NCBI RefSeq assembly: GCF_016901135.1
Contig: NZ_JAFEVL010000042.1
Coordinates: 124,001 to 188,000 of the forward strand
Direction: 5' to 3'
DNA from: Martinezella lusitana
GTDB lineage: Bacteria > Pseudomonadota > Alphaproteobacteria > Rhizobiales > Rhizobiaceae
Length of the DNA stretch: 64,000 nucleotides
This document shows, piece by piece, positions 47,290-55,362 of the stretch (positions are counted from its first letter, which is position 1; each line of letters begins with the position of its first letter). The notes beneath the pieces are model-generated. The model saw nothing but the letters and a program-made list of their open reading frames with translations, was not told where the DNA came from and made no database searches. Both the position numbers and the translations under genes were made by a program.

Positions 47290-48300
47290 TCAGATGTTGG
47301 CAGCTGGCATTCGGTTGTCGATAAAATACCACTGCTCCGGATTTTCACGCACCATTGGCTCGATTACCGCATTCAGGAAGCCAACATCCGCGGCAAGCTG
47401 ATCTTCTGATGCATCAGTTGTCGGCAGCCTGAACGGCTCGAGCGCCTTTAGCACAAAGCTCGCTCCGTTTTCCCGGACAATGAAGAGCGGATAGATCAAC
47501 GCATTCGTCCTACGCGCCATCCGTGCAATGATGGCGTAGTTGCCTTCTAGGTGCGCTGGCTGGCCAAAGAAGGGCGCGCGGATGCGGCCGTTGAAGCCCT
47601 CGTCGCAGAACATCAGCAGATTGCCGCCGTTCTCCAGGTTCCGCAGCGCCGGGCGCACGAAGCTGCGGCCGGGTTTCAGGATCCCGAGGCCTGCACCCTT
47701 GCGCAGTCGGTTGACGATGTAGTGGCGCGAGCGGCGCTTGGGCGGGTCGTAGTTCATGGTCACCGCCAATCCCATGTCGAGCAGGCAATGCCACAGCACC
47801 TCCCAGTTGCTGACATGCGGCGCGATGAAAATCACCGGACCTTCGGCGCAGTGCTCGACCATTCCCTCTGTGCCGATCTCGCGGACATGGCGGCGCGCCA
47901 GCCGGGGCACGACGGAATATTCGGCCATCTGCCGGCCTTGTGAATCGGTGTAACGCTCCAGAAGCGTCTCGAGCTCGGCGTCGCTGAGATCCGGCCTTAT
48001 CATCTTCAGGTTGGCCGCGGCGCGAGCATAGGCACTCTTATGGAAACGCGGCGCCAGGAGCCGACCCAGCCACCCGCCGAGTGCGGAACAGGCTCGGGCA
48101 GGCAAAAGCATAAAGGCAAAGTAGAAAAACAGATCTATGGCGTTGTCGATATTCTCATAAAGCCAATAGCGCAGGAACGCCTTGCGTCGATCGCCGCCAG
48201 CCAGGAAATCGGCGAACGGAGGCGCCTTGGGAGGCTCGTAGGTCCAAGCTTTGCGTTTGCTGCCGGCAGTTCCTCTGCCGGTCTCGTCGCCGGTTGCCAC
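47290..48300 (-). CDS. Lipid A biosynthesis acyltransferase-like protein (LpxL/HtrB family)
   Basis: 336 residues from a GTG at 48300. The membrane-near N-terminus (LFFYFAFMLLPARACSALGG) precedes the acyltransferase core: VIFIAPHVSNWEVLWH gives the HxxxxE-type catalytic motif, with GNLLMFCDEGFNGRIRAPFFG and ALIYPLFIVRENG later. It would transfer an acyl chain from ACP or CoA to a lipid at the inner membrane. It starts one base before the P450 stop codon, so the two form an operon; the pair recurs in rhizobia. Confidence 0.8.
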   Translation of the reverse strand: MATGDETGRGTAGSKRKAWTYEPPKAPPFADFLAGGDRRKAFLRYWLYENIDNAIDLFFYFAFMLLPARACSALGGWLGRLLAPRFHKSAYARAAANLKMIRPDLSDAELETLLERYTDSQGRQMAEYSVVPRLARRHVREIGTEGMVEHCAEGPVIFIAPHVSNWEVLWHCLLDMGLAVTMNYDPPKRRSRHYIVNRLRKGAGLGILKPGRSFVRPALRNLENGGNLLMFCDEGFNGRIRAPFFGQPAHLEGNYAIIARMARRTNALIYPLFIVRENGASFVLKALEPFRLPTTDASEDQLAADVGFLNAVIEPMVRENPEQWYFIDNRMPAANI

Positions 48301-48301
48301 C

Positions 48302-49777
48302 CTAGCGCCTATGCAGCGTCACGGGCATGCCGCCACGCGGACGCAGGGTCAGGCGGCATTGCGGCTGGACCTTATGGCCGTCCTTCACGCGTACCCGAAA
48401 GCGCTGGGCAAGGATTGCGAGGCAAAGGATCGCCTCGGTAAGGCCGAACTGCAGGCCGGGGCAGACGCGGGGGCCAGCGGCGAAGGGAATATAGCTGTAA
48501 GGCGTCGGACGCCCCTCCCCGAGAAAGCGTTCGGGATAGAAACGATGCGGTTCGGGAAAAAGCGTCTCCGTGCGATGCAGGATCCATGGCACGATCAGGA
48601 CGAGAGCCGCCTTGCGCACCTTCACGCCGCCGATCTCGTCTGCTTCAGCCGCCTGCCGTGCCAGGATCGGTACCGGCGGATAAAGCCTCAGCGTCTCCTC
48701 AATGACAGCGCGACACCAGTCGAGCTTTGCAACATCATCGATCGACGGCACGCGGTCGCTGCAAACAGTTTCGATTTCCGCATGAACCGCCTCCTCCACC
48801 CAGGGCGCGCCGGCAAGCAGATACCATGCCCAGGTCAAGGTCGCGGCGGTGGTCTCATGTCCAGCCATGAAGATCGTTGCCGCCTCGTTCCTGAGCGCCA
48901 CGACATCGAGCTTCAGCTCCGGATTGCGCTGCTGTCGGCGGATCAAGAGCTCGACCATCGAGCTGTTGTCCCCCTTGCCGGCCAGATGATCATCGATCAC
49001 GTGATCGATGATGCGATGGATGCGTTTGACCGATCGGCGCAGGCTCGGTGTCTTGACGATCGGCAGCCCCTCGTCGAAGCCCAGGAAATAGCCGAGATTG
49101 ATGGAATCGACCAAGGCCTGGTAGCTCGCGAAACCCTCGGTGACGGCATTGGCGCTGTCCTCACCGAGATCGTTGCCGAAGATACTGCGTGAGATGATCT
49201 CCGCCGTCAGCCCCGCCATTTCGAACAGGGCATTGACCTCCGCACCGTCCGCAAGGCTCTGCCAGCGGTCGGCAAGTTCGCTCGCGGTATTCTGCATGAT
49301 CGCGCCGAAGGCCGGCACGCGGTTCTTGTGCACGATATCGGAGACCAGCGGCCGCCGCTGCTTCCAGGTCTCCTTATCGGAGATGAACAGCCCGTCGCCC
49401 AACAGATGTTCCAGCGCGCGGCGCATCTGCGGCGTCTTGCGCTCAAAATTCTCGTGACGCTTGGCAACCACATAACGGATCGCATCCGGCGAATTGACGA
49501 TGATGAGTTGGCGGCCGAGAAGCTTGAACTCGGCCACATGCTCCCGGTAATCCCCGCGCCGCCAGATGGACAGGAAATCACTGCGCGCCTGCAACATGAG
49601 TTTCAGCGGCTGCCCTGGCTTGCCACTATAGTAAGCTGCATGTGCCGGCTCGAAAAATTGCGTCGCCTGATCGGCGTGTTCGACGATTTCGGTTTTCTGA
49701 TCAAGCCAGGCCAGCATATCGGTGCAGAACTTTCGCGCCTTGCGGCCGGTGACAACGGAATAAAAATCGGGCGCCAC
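48302..49777 (-). CDS. Cytochrome P450
   Basis: 491 residues from a GTG at 49777; no ribosome binding site is obvious, so the start is uncertain. The I-helix oxygen motif is AGHETTA near residue 305, ExxR is EETLRLYPPV near 360, and the haem-binding loop is PFAAGPRVCPG with Cys 439. This is a soluble bacterial P450 related to the fatty-acid/CYP4-like group. Operon linkage with an acyltransferase suggests hydroxylation of a fatty acyl chain or membrane lipid, which is inference. Electron donors are not encoded nearby. Confidence 0.88.
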   Translation of the reverse strand: MAPDFYSVVTGRKARKFCTDMLAWLDQKTEIVEHADQATQFFEPAHAAYYSGKPGQPLKLMLQARSDFLSIWRRGDYREHVAEFKLLGRQLIIVNSPDAIRYVVAKRHENFERKTPQMRRALEHLLGDGLFISDKETWKQRRPLVSDIVHKNRVPAFGAIMQNTASELADRWQSLADGAEVNALFEMAGLTAEIISRSIFGNDLGEDSANAVTEGFASYQALVDSINLGYFLGFDEGLPIVKTPSLRRSVKRIHRIIDHVIDDHLAGKGDNSSMVELLIRRQQRNPELKLDVVALRNEAATIFMAGHETTAATLTWAWYLLAGAPWVEEAVHAEIETVCSDRVPSIDDVAKLDWCRAVIEETLRLYPPVPILARQAAEADEIGGVKVRKAALVLIVPWILHRTETLFPEPHRFYPERFLGEGRPTPYSYIPFAAGPRVCPGLQFGLTEAILCLAILAQRFRVRVKDGHKVQPQCRLTLRPRGGMPVTLHRR

Positions 49778-49961
49778 GACGCCCGGTGGTGCCCACTATA
49801 TTCATTTCGCAACCGCGGAAAAGCCCCCGCCCTGACGACACGAGAGCTCATCGACATCTTTGAATGGGATCTTCGGACAAAAACGGCACATCAACCACAA
49901 AATGGTTGATGTGTCCGCCCACTTCATCCAGGTACCCTGCCCAAAAAGCCGATGCTCCCGC

Positions 49962-51206
49962 CTAGACATCCTCCAAGGCCAACAGCTCATCAAATGTCTG
50001 GCGTCTGCGGATTAACTTATGCGTTCCGCCATCGATCAGCACCTCGGGGGCGTAGAGCCGGCTGTTGTAATTGGACGACATGGTCGCCCCATAGGCGCCG
50101 GCGCCGTGGAAAACGAGATAGTCGCCGACATGGGTTTCGGGAAGATCACGTTGCTGCACTATCCCGGATTCCGTCTGGGTGAAGACATCGCCCGACTCGC
50201 ACAGGGGACCGGCAACGACCGTCGGGAAGATCGCTGCTTCAGCACTGCGCGGCATCTTTCCCGGGATGACCGAGATATGATGATAGCTGCCATACATGGC
50301 CGGCCGCGCAAGATCGCTGAAGCCGGCATCGACCAGCACGAAGCGGTTCCGGCCCATGGTCTTGACCGCTCTCACCTCGGCAAGCAGCACGCCGGAATCC
50401 GCTGTTAGAAAGCGCCCCGGCTCTATCTCCAGCCGGATCGGATGGCCGAAATGCGCCTCGACCTCGCGCCGCGCCGCATCCCAGAGCGAAAAATAATGCG
50501 AGGGATCGATTTCCTGCTCACCTTCTCGATAGGGCACGGAAAGCCCTCCGCCGGCGGAGATCGCCTCGATGTCGACGCCAAGATCGCGGCAGAACCCAAC
50601 CATCGCGCCGCAGACCCGCTGCAGATGGCCGTAGTCGACGCCGGAGCCGATATGCATGTGCAAGCCGACCAGTGTCAGGGAATATTTCTGCGTCAGCACC
50701 ACGGCTTCCTGCAATTGCTCGAACCAGATGCCGTGCTTGCTGTTTTCGCCGCCGGTATTGGTCTTGTTGCTATGGCCATGCCCGAAGCCCGGATTGATGC
50801 GCAACCAAACCCTGTGGCCCGGCGAGCGCTCACCCAGCTGATGCAGCATGTCGATCGAGCCGATATTGACCTCAATCTTGTCGGCAATGACCCGATCCAG
50901 CGTATGGCGGTCGAAAACATCGGCAGTAAAGACGATTTCCGCTGCCTCGGACGCGCCGCCGGTTGCAAAGCCCGCCCGCACAGCCCGCTCGATCTCGCCG
51001 AGAGAAACGGCGTCGACGCGGACGCCCGCCTTTCGCATTTCCCGCAGGATATGGATGTTCGAACAGGCCTTTTGTGCAAAGCGCACGACGTCGAAGGCGG
51101 ACAGTTGCTCGATGCGGCTGCGGATCGCGGCAGCATCGTAGATCCAGAGCGGCGTTCCGTATTCGGTTGCAAGCGCGCTCAGCATTTCATTGGAAGGAAT
51201 GGTCAT
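49962..51206 (-). CDS. lysA: Diaminopimelate decarboxylase of the E. coli LysA type, in the siderophore operon
   Basis: 414 residues of the fold-type III PLP decarboxylases. FDVVRFAQKACSNIHILREM carries the PLP Lys, followed by VDAVSLGEIERA, NPGFGHGHSNKTNTGGENS, VGLHMHIGSGVDYGHL, EIEPGRFLTADSGVL, AGPLCESGDVF and MSSNYNSRLY. Much of it matches E. coli LysA as I remember it, including the distinctive AQKAC, so it converts meso-diaminopimelate to lysine. It is the fourth gene of a leftward operon starting at the siderophore acyltransferase. A pathway-specific lysine supply is the simplest reading. Ornithine or lysine decarboxylase activity is less likely. Confidence 0.8.
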   Translation of the reverse strand: MTIPSNEMLSALATEYGTPLWIYDAAAIRSRIEQLSAFDVVRFAQKACSNIHILREMRKAGVRVDAVSLGEIERAVRAGFATGGASEAAEIVFTADVFDRHTLDRVIADKIEVNIGSIDMLHQLGERSPGHRVWLRINPGFGHGHSNKTNTGGENSKHGIWFEQLQEAVVLTQKYSLTLVGLHMHIGSGVDYGHLQRVCGAMVGFCRDLGVDIEAISAGGGLSVPYREGEQEIDPSHYFSLWDAARREVEAHFGHPIRLEIEPGRFLTADSGVLLAEVRAVKTMGRNRFVLVDAGFSDLARPAMYGSYHHISVIPGKMPRSAEAAIFPTVVAGPLCESGDVFTQTESGIVQQRDLPETHVGDYLVFHGAGAYGATMSSNYNSRLYAPEVLIDGGTHKLIRRRQTFDELLALEDV

Positions 51207-51314
51207 CTTTTCTCGGTCAGCATGGGGGCGGGAATGAAGTCAACAATGGATAATAGTATGGGCGGAGAAGCAGTGCCACTCCGCCCGCACGGCAATATGA
51301 AACGTCAAAGCGCC

Positions 51315-52496
51315 TTATCGTCTAGCTGCCAGCAGCGCCTGCTCGAGATCGGCGATAACGGCTGCGGCCGAATGAAGCCCGACATTCAGGCGGATCGTAC
51401 GATCACTGACGCCAAAGCGCGCAAAGACATTGGTCTCAGGCGAAATGCTGAGCGCTGCCTTAGCTGGGACGACGAGGCTCTCCGGCCCGCCCCAGCTCAC
51501 CCCGATGCGAATGAGGCGCAGCGAATCGACGAAGTCGGCCACGTCGATGCGATCGGAAACCTCGAAAGAGAACAGCCCGCCGAAGCCGCTGAAGGTGCGC
51601 TTGCCGGGATGTTCGCCAAGTGCTGGGTGCATCACGTTGGTCACGTCTTCATGCGCATTCAGCCAGCACGCGACCTCAAGGCCGGCCTCGTGGTGATGAC
51701 GCATCCGGAACGGTAGGGTCTCCAGGTTGCGCAGCACCAGCCAGGCTTCGAACGGCGCCAGCTTCGCACCCGTATAGGGGTAAATTTCGCTGTTGATCCG
51801 GCCGATATGCGCCTTCGAGCCGGCAACAAGGCCTGCCACCGTATCGCTCTGCCCGCCGAGATATTTCGAGGCCGCATGGATGACAAGATCGATGCCGAGG
51901 GCGAGCGGGTTCTGGTAGAGCGGCGTTGCCCAGGAGTTGTCGACGATCGTCACGACGCCATGGCGGCGCGCGGCCTCGGCGATGAGAGGCAAATCCTGCA
52001 GCTCGAACACCATCGAGGTCGGATTCTCGAGATAGGCAAGCCGGGCGCCGGGAAGTGCTGCTATCATGGCCTCGGTATCGGTGCCGTCAATATAGTCGAC
52101 GATGACGCCGAAGCGCTTCAGAACCTTTTCGAAGAAGCGGAAGGCATCGCTATAGACGTGCCGCACGGTGACGATGCGATCTCCCGGTCCGACGAAGGCA
52201 AGGACCGCCGCCGCAATGGCGCCCATGCCGCTCGCAAAGGCGCGCGCCTCCTCGGCGCCTTCCATCTCGGCAATCCTGCGCTCCAGGAGCTGCACCGTCG
52301 GATTGTCGCCGCGCGAATAGATCGGCTTCTTAGAGCGGCCGGCGAAGACATCCTCGAGCTCCTTGTAGCTGTCGAACAGGAACAGCGATGTCTGATAGAT
52401 CGGCGGCACGGCAGCACTAAACGGATCGTCGCGGTGGGGCATCAGCGGATCGGGAATGGCGTGTCGATAGGCATCGAATCTCGGTGTCTCGTTCAT
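51315..52496 (-). CDS. Cys/Met metabolism PLP-dependent enzyme (cystathionine gamma-synthase/beta-lyase family)
   Basis: 393 residues from the ATG at 52496 with AGAGGAA at six bases; the frame continues upstream into the MATE gene but without sense. Fold type I family: AVPPIYQTSLFLFDSY, PIYSRGDNPTVQLLERRIAE, ASGMGAIAAAVLAF, VTIVDNSWATPLYQNPL and DLVIHAASKYLGGQSDT with the PLP Lys, then GGLFSFEVSD and RLNVGLHSA. The usual reactions are gamma- or beta-eliminations and replacements on homoserine esters or cystathionine. Its place in a siderophore operon between a MATE exporter and lysA is unusual, and its role there is unknown. Confidence 0.8.
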   Translation of the reverse strand: MNETPRFDAYRHAIPDPLMPHRDDPFSAAVPPIYQTSLFLFDSYKELEDVFAGRSKKPIYSRGDNPTVQLLERRIAEMEGAEEARAFASGMGAIAAAVLAFVGPGDRIVTVRHVYSDAFRFFEKVLKRFGVIVDYIDGTDTEAMIAALPGARLAYLENPTSMVFELQDLPLIAEAARRHGVVTIVDNSWATPLYQNPLALGIDLVIHAASKYLGGQSDTVAGLVAGSKAHIGRINSEIYPYTGAKLAPFEAWLVLRNLETLPFRMRHHHEAGLEVACWLNAHEDVTNVMHPALGEHPGKRTFSGFGGLFSFEVSDRIDVADFVDSLRLIRIGVSWGGPESLVVPAKAALSISPETNVFARFGVSDRTIRLNVGLHSAAAVIADLEQALLAARR

Positions 52497-52510
52497 GGCG
52501 TTCCTCTTGG

Positions 52511-53881
52511 TCAGGGGTGAAGTGTCGATTGGCCGGTCAGTTGCTCCTCGGTTTCGGCGGGCAGAATGGCGAGCCATTCTCGCCGCGCGACGAAGAGGCC
52601 GAGCATGGCGGCAAGAATTGCAGCTGCGGCAGGGGCTGTGGAGACGCCAGCAAAGCCCATCCAGAGCGGCAGCAGGAGCAGAAGCGGAATGAGGAAATAG
52701 CCTTGCGGCGCAAGCCCCACGAGCGCGGACAAGCCGGCCCTGCCCCGGGATTGCAGCATCACCAGTAGTACGGACTGAAAGGCAGCCAGGGGAAAGACCG
52801 GAAAGAGGGCGCGCAGCCACGCTACAGCCTCGTCAACGACCTGCGGACTATCGGTGAACAGGCGCGCCATCGGTTCGGCAGCGGCAAACAGCAGAATGGA
52901 ATAAAGCAATGCGACGGGCATCGTTGCTGCCAGCATAATGCGGATCACGCTTTTGAGCCGCAGCGCATCGCCGGAGCCGAAGGCATGGCTGACGACGCTC
53001 TGGGCCCCGAGGCAAAATCCGAAGATGGGAAGCTGACCCAAAGTCATCAGTCGAACGGCTATTGCAGTGGCCGCCACTCCGGTGTCGCCACCATGGACCG
53101 CAGCCTCACGCATCAGCACGACAAAGCCGAAACCGGTCACGATGCTCGTAGCAGCGGCGGGAACGCCGATCCTCGCCATCGGCCGCAGCAATCGCCAGCG
53201 CACCAATCCGCGCGTCACGCGGACCGTGCCCCATCTGCGGACGAAATAGACGGCATAGCAGGCAAGCGCTGCCATGGCGGAAAGGATGGTCGCCAGCGCG
53301 GCGCCTGATGCGCCCAACTTGAAGAGAAAGATGAAGACGGGATCGAGAACGGCGTTCAGTGCAAAGCTTGCGATCAGCACGATCATCGAGAAGCGCGAGT
53401 TGCCCTCGGCAATCGCAATGAAATCGCAGACCGCCTGCAGCAGCCCGAGCGTCACGCCGAAGGCAAGCAGCCGTCCATAGTCGAGGCCGGGCGCCAACAG
53501 ACTATCGCCCGCGCCGAGCGCACCGACAAAATCGGGCAGTCCGAGATAGATGAGCACGGAGAGGACGATACCAAGCGGGATTGTCGCAGCGAGCGCGGTT
53601 GCGGCAACCGATGAGGCGGCCGTCAGATTGCCCTCGCCGTGATGGCGCGCCAGAAGCGTGGCGAGGCCGATGCCGAGCCCCTGGCCGGCCGCCGCAACCA
53701 GCAGGAATAGCGGCATGACCAGGCTGATGGCCGCCAGCACCTCCGGCCCGAGCGCACCAAGAAAGATCGCGTTGATCGCATGATGCCCGGCGCTGGCGGC
53801 CAATCCAGCCACGGCCGGAAGCGCGACCGTGAGAACGAGCCGCATGATGCGCGGATCGTTCATGTCGACCGATGCTTTCAT
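52511..53881 (-). CDS. MATE-family efflux transporter, probable siderophore exporter
   Basis: 456 residues, twelve membrane helices, beginning MKASVDMNDPRIMRLVLTVA. MatE repeats: LPAVAGLAASAGHHAINAIF in the first half and MARIGVPAAATSIVTGFGFV with FGFCLGAQSVVSHAFGSGD in the second. It would expel a small molecule in exchange for protons or sodium. Its ATG overlaps the stop of the acyltransferase gene (GTGATGA), so the two are translated together, supporting export of the siderophore. Confidence 0.85.
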   Translation of the reverse strand: MKASVDMNDPRIMRLVLTVALPAVAGLAASAGHHAINAIFLGALGPEVLAAISLVMPLFLLVAAAGQGLGIGLATLLARHHGEGNLTAASSVAATALAATIPLGIVLSVLIYLGLPDFVGALGAGDSLLAPGLDYGRLLAFGVTLGLLQAVCDFIAIAEGNSRFSMIVLIASFALNAVLDPVFIFLFKLGASGAALATILSAMAALACYAVYFVRRWGTVRVTRGLVRWRLLRPMARIGVPAAATSIVTGFGFVVLMREAAVHGGDTGVAATAIAVRLMTLGQLPIFGFCLGAQSVVSHAFGSGDALRLKSVIRIMLAATMPVALLYSILLFAAAEPMARLFTDSPQVVDEAVAWLRALFPVFPLAAFQSVLLVMLQSRGRAGLSALVGLAPQGYFLIPLLLLLPLWMGFAGVSTAPAAAAILAAMLGLFVARREWLAILPAETEEQLTGQSTLHP

Positions 53882-55035
53882 CACGCGGCATCCCGTGGCA
53901 GCGAACCGAGGACGGGCAGACCATCCTCGCTCGCTAGACCGGAAAGGTCCGGCGAGAGCAGCCGATCCATGAAGAAACGCTCGCGCAGCAGCATGACCAG
54001 CAACGCCTTCTTGTGCGGAAACTGGATGTGCTTGACCTTGGCGAAGCCGGAGCGGTCAAGATTGCGGATCTGCTGGCTGTGATGATGGATCGGCTCGCCG
54101 ACAATACGCCGGGTACGTGGATCGGCGAGGAACATGTAGTGCATCAGCGACGGCAGCCAGGCGCTGACGAAGGCCTTGCCGCGGAAGTCATCCTCTCCGA
54201 TCGCCACATGCCAGCCGCGATCATAGTCGTCAGCGTCATAATGCGGTCCGATCCGATCTTCCTTGGCCCAATAGAGTTCGAAATAGCCGAAGGGAACGCC
54301 GCCGAAAGTCCCGATCAGCGGCAAGGTGCGCGGATCGGCAAGGCGGCCGGCAATGAAATCGCGGTGATAGGCGAGATCGCCGCTGTCTTCCCATATGGCG
54401 GCCACCCGAGGATCGTTCATCCAGCGATGGAAATGCTCAAGGTCGGCCTCGACATCGGCGACGTGAAATCCAAGCTGGGTGTTCAGCCAGGGTATGAAAC
54501 GATTATAGACTCGACCCGTCGGCTTCGGCGGCCTTTGCGGATGAAGGGCGTCGTTCGTCAGGGTTTGCACCTCCGGATAGGCGTGAGGAATGCTCCCGAG
54601 CCAGGGCTTCGTTTGCTGAAAGAAGGTTTCGGGGCGCCCGATCAGGCAGTCTCCACGCTGCTCGATAGCGCCGGAGCTCAGCAGACGACTGGCAAGGCTA
54701 GCGTCTGCGATCTCGACCTCGACACAGCCCAATTGCGGATTGCAGATCAAGACGGCTTCCAGCACGGCCTTGACGATATCGTCGACAGCAACCCGCGACG
54801 TAGCAGCGGATATAGTGTCAAAGATCAGCAGGTTGGCAGCGGGACCCGACAGATAACCCGAGGCCACCTCCACTTCGTGATATTCGACGCGGAAACTGCC
54901 CGGCGTCCGTCCCGGCGATACAAGAAGCGGCTGGCCGCAGGCGAGCGCATGGCTCGCAACGCCTGCCGCCGGCAGACGGAGATCGAATGACTGCGTCGCC
55001 ATCGTTTCGCTCCTCATCGCTACGGAAGCATCCAT
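53881..55035 (-). CDS. Siderophore-type N-hydroxylamine acyltransferase (GNAT, IucB/VbsA-like)
   Basis: 384 residues from the ATG at 55035, preceded by GGAG at seven bases; the longer frame is AT-rich leader. The C-terminal 200 residues form the Acetyltransf_8 domain: DLEHFHRWMNDPRVAAIWE, LIGTFGGVPFGYFELYWAKE with DRIGPHYDADDYDRGWH, then GKAFVSAWLPSLMHYMFLAD and RIVGEPIHHHSQQIRNLDRS. These motifs are those of IucB, RhbD, MbtK and VbsA, which acylate the N-hydroxyl group to make a hydroxamate. The N-terminal 180 residues are variable, as in the family. It is the first gene of the leftward operon, divergent from the NRPS. Confidence 0.85.
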   Translation of the reverse strand: MDASVAMRSETMATQSFDLRLPAAGVASHALACGQPLLVSPGRTPGSFRVEYHEVEVASGYLSGPAANLLIFDTISAATSRVAVDDIVKAVLEAVLICNPQLGCVEVEIADASLASRLLSSGAIEQRGDCLIGRPETFFQQTKPWLGSIPHAYPEVQTLTNDALHPQRPPKPTGRVYNRFIPWLNTQLGFHVADVEADLEHFHRWMNDPRVAAIWEDSGDLAYHRDFIAGRLADPRTLPLIGTFGGVPFGYFELYWAKEDRIGPHYDADDYDRGWHVAIGEDDFRGKAFVSAWLPSLMHYMFLADPRTRRIVGEPIHHHSQQIRNLDRSGFAKVKHIQFPHKKALLVMLLRERFFMDRLLSPDLSGLASEDGLPVLGSLPRDAA

Positions 55036-55201
55036 AGTTCTTCTCCATCTCTCGAAACCGCGCGTCATTGGAATCGGCAAGGTCGCACACAGCGCTAATT
55101 CCGCAGTGACGAATGGCGCCTCGCGAAATTCAAAATATTTTCCGAAAATATTTTTTGATATTTTTCTGAATTTCCGCCGATGTCGTTCGTTATGGAGCTG
55201 C

Positions 55202-55237
55202 GTCAATGTAATTCATGGAGAGTTCCGATTCATTGAC
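55202..55237. promoter_or_regulatory. Inverted repeat in the divergent siderophore promoter
   Basis: GTCAATG (55202-55208) and CATTGAC (55231-55237) form a perfect 7-bp inverted repeat, and ATGTAAT occurs twice (55206-55212 and 55245-55251). It lies in the AT-rich 330-base region between the acyltransferase and the NRPS. It could be an iron-responsive operator or ECF sigma recognition elements; I cannot tell which. A TTGACA (55233-55238) overlaps the right arm. Confidence 0.4.
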
Positions 55238-55362
55238 ACCGGAAATGTAATATAGATAGAGAATTAAACTAAATAGTTATTACAACTATGGAGATATATA
55301 CACTATTCTATTTCACTATTCCGACCATGTACTACTGCATCTTCGAGGAGAACGGCGAAGAA

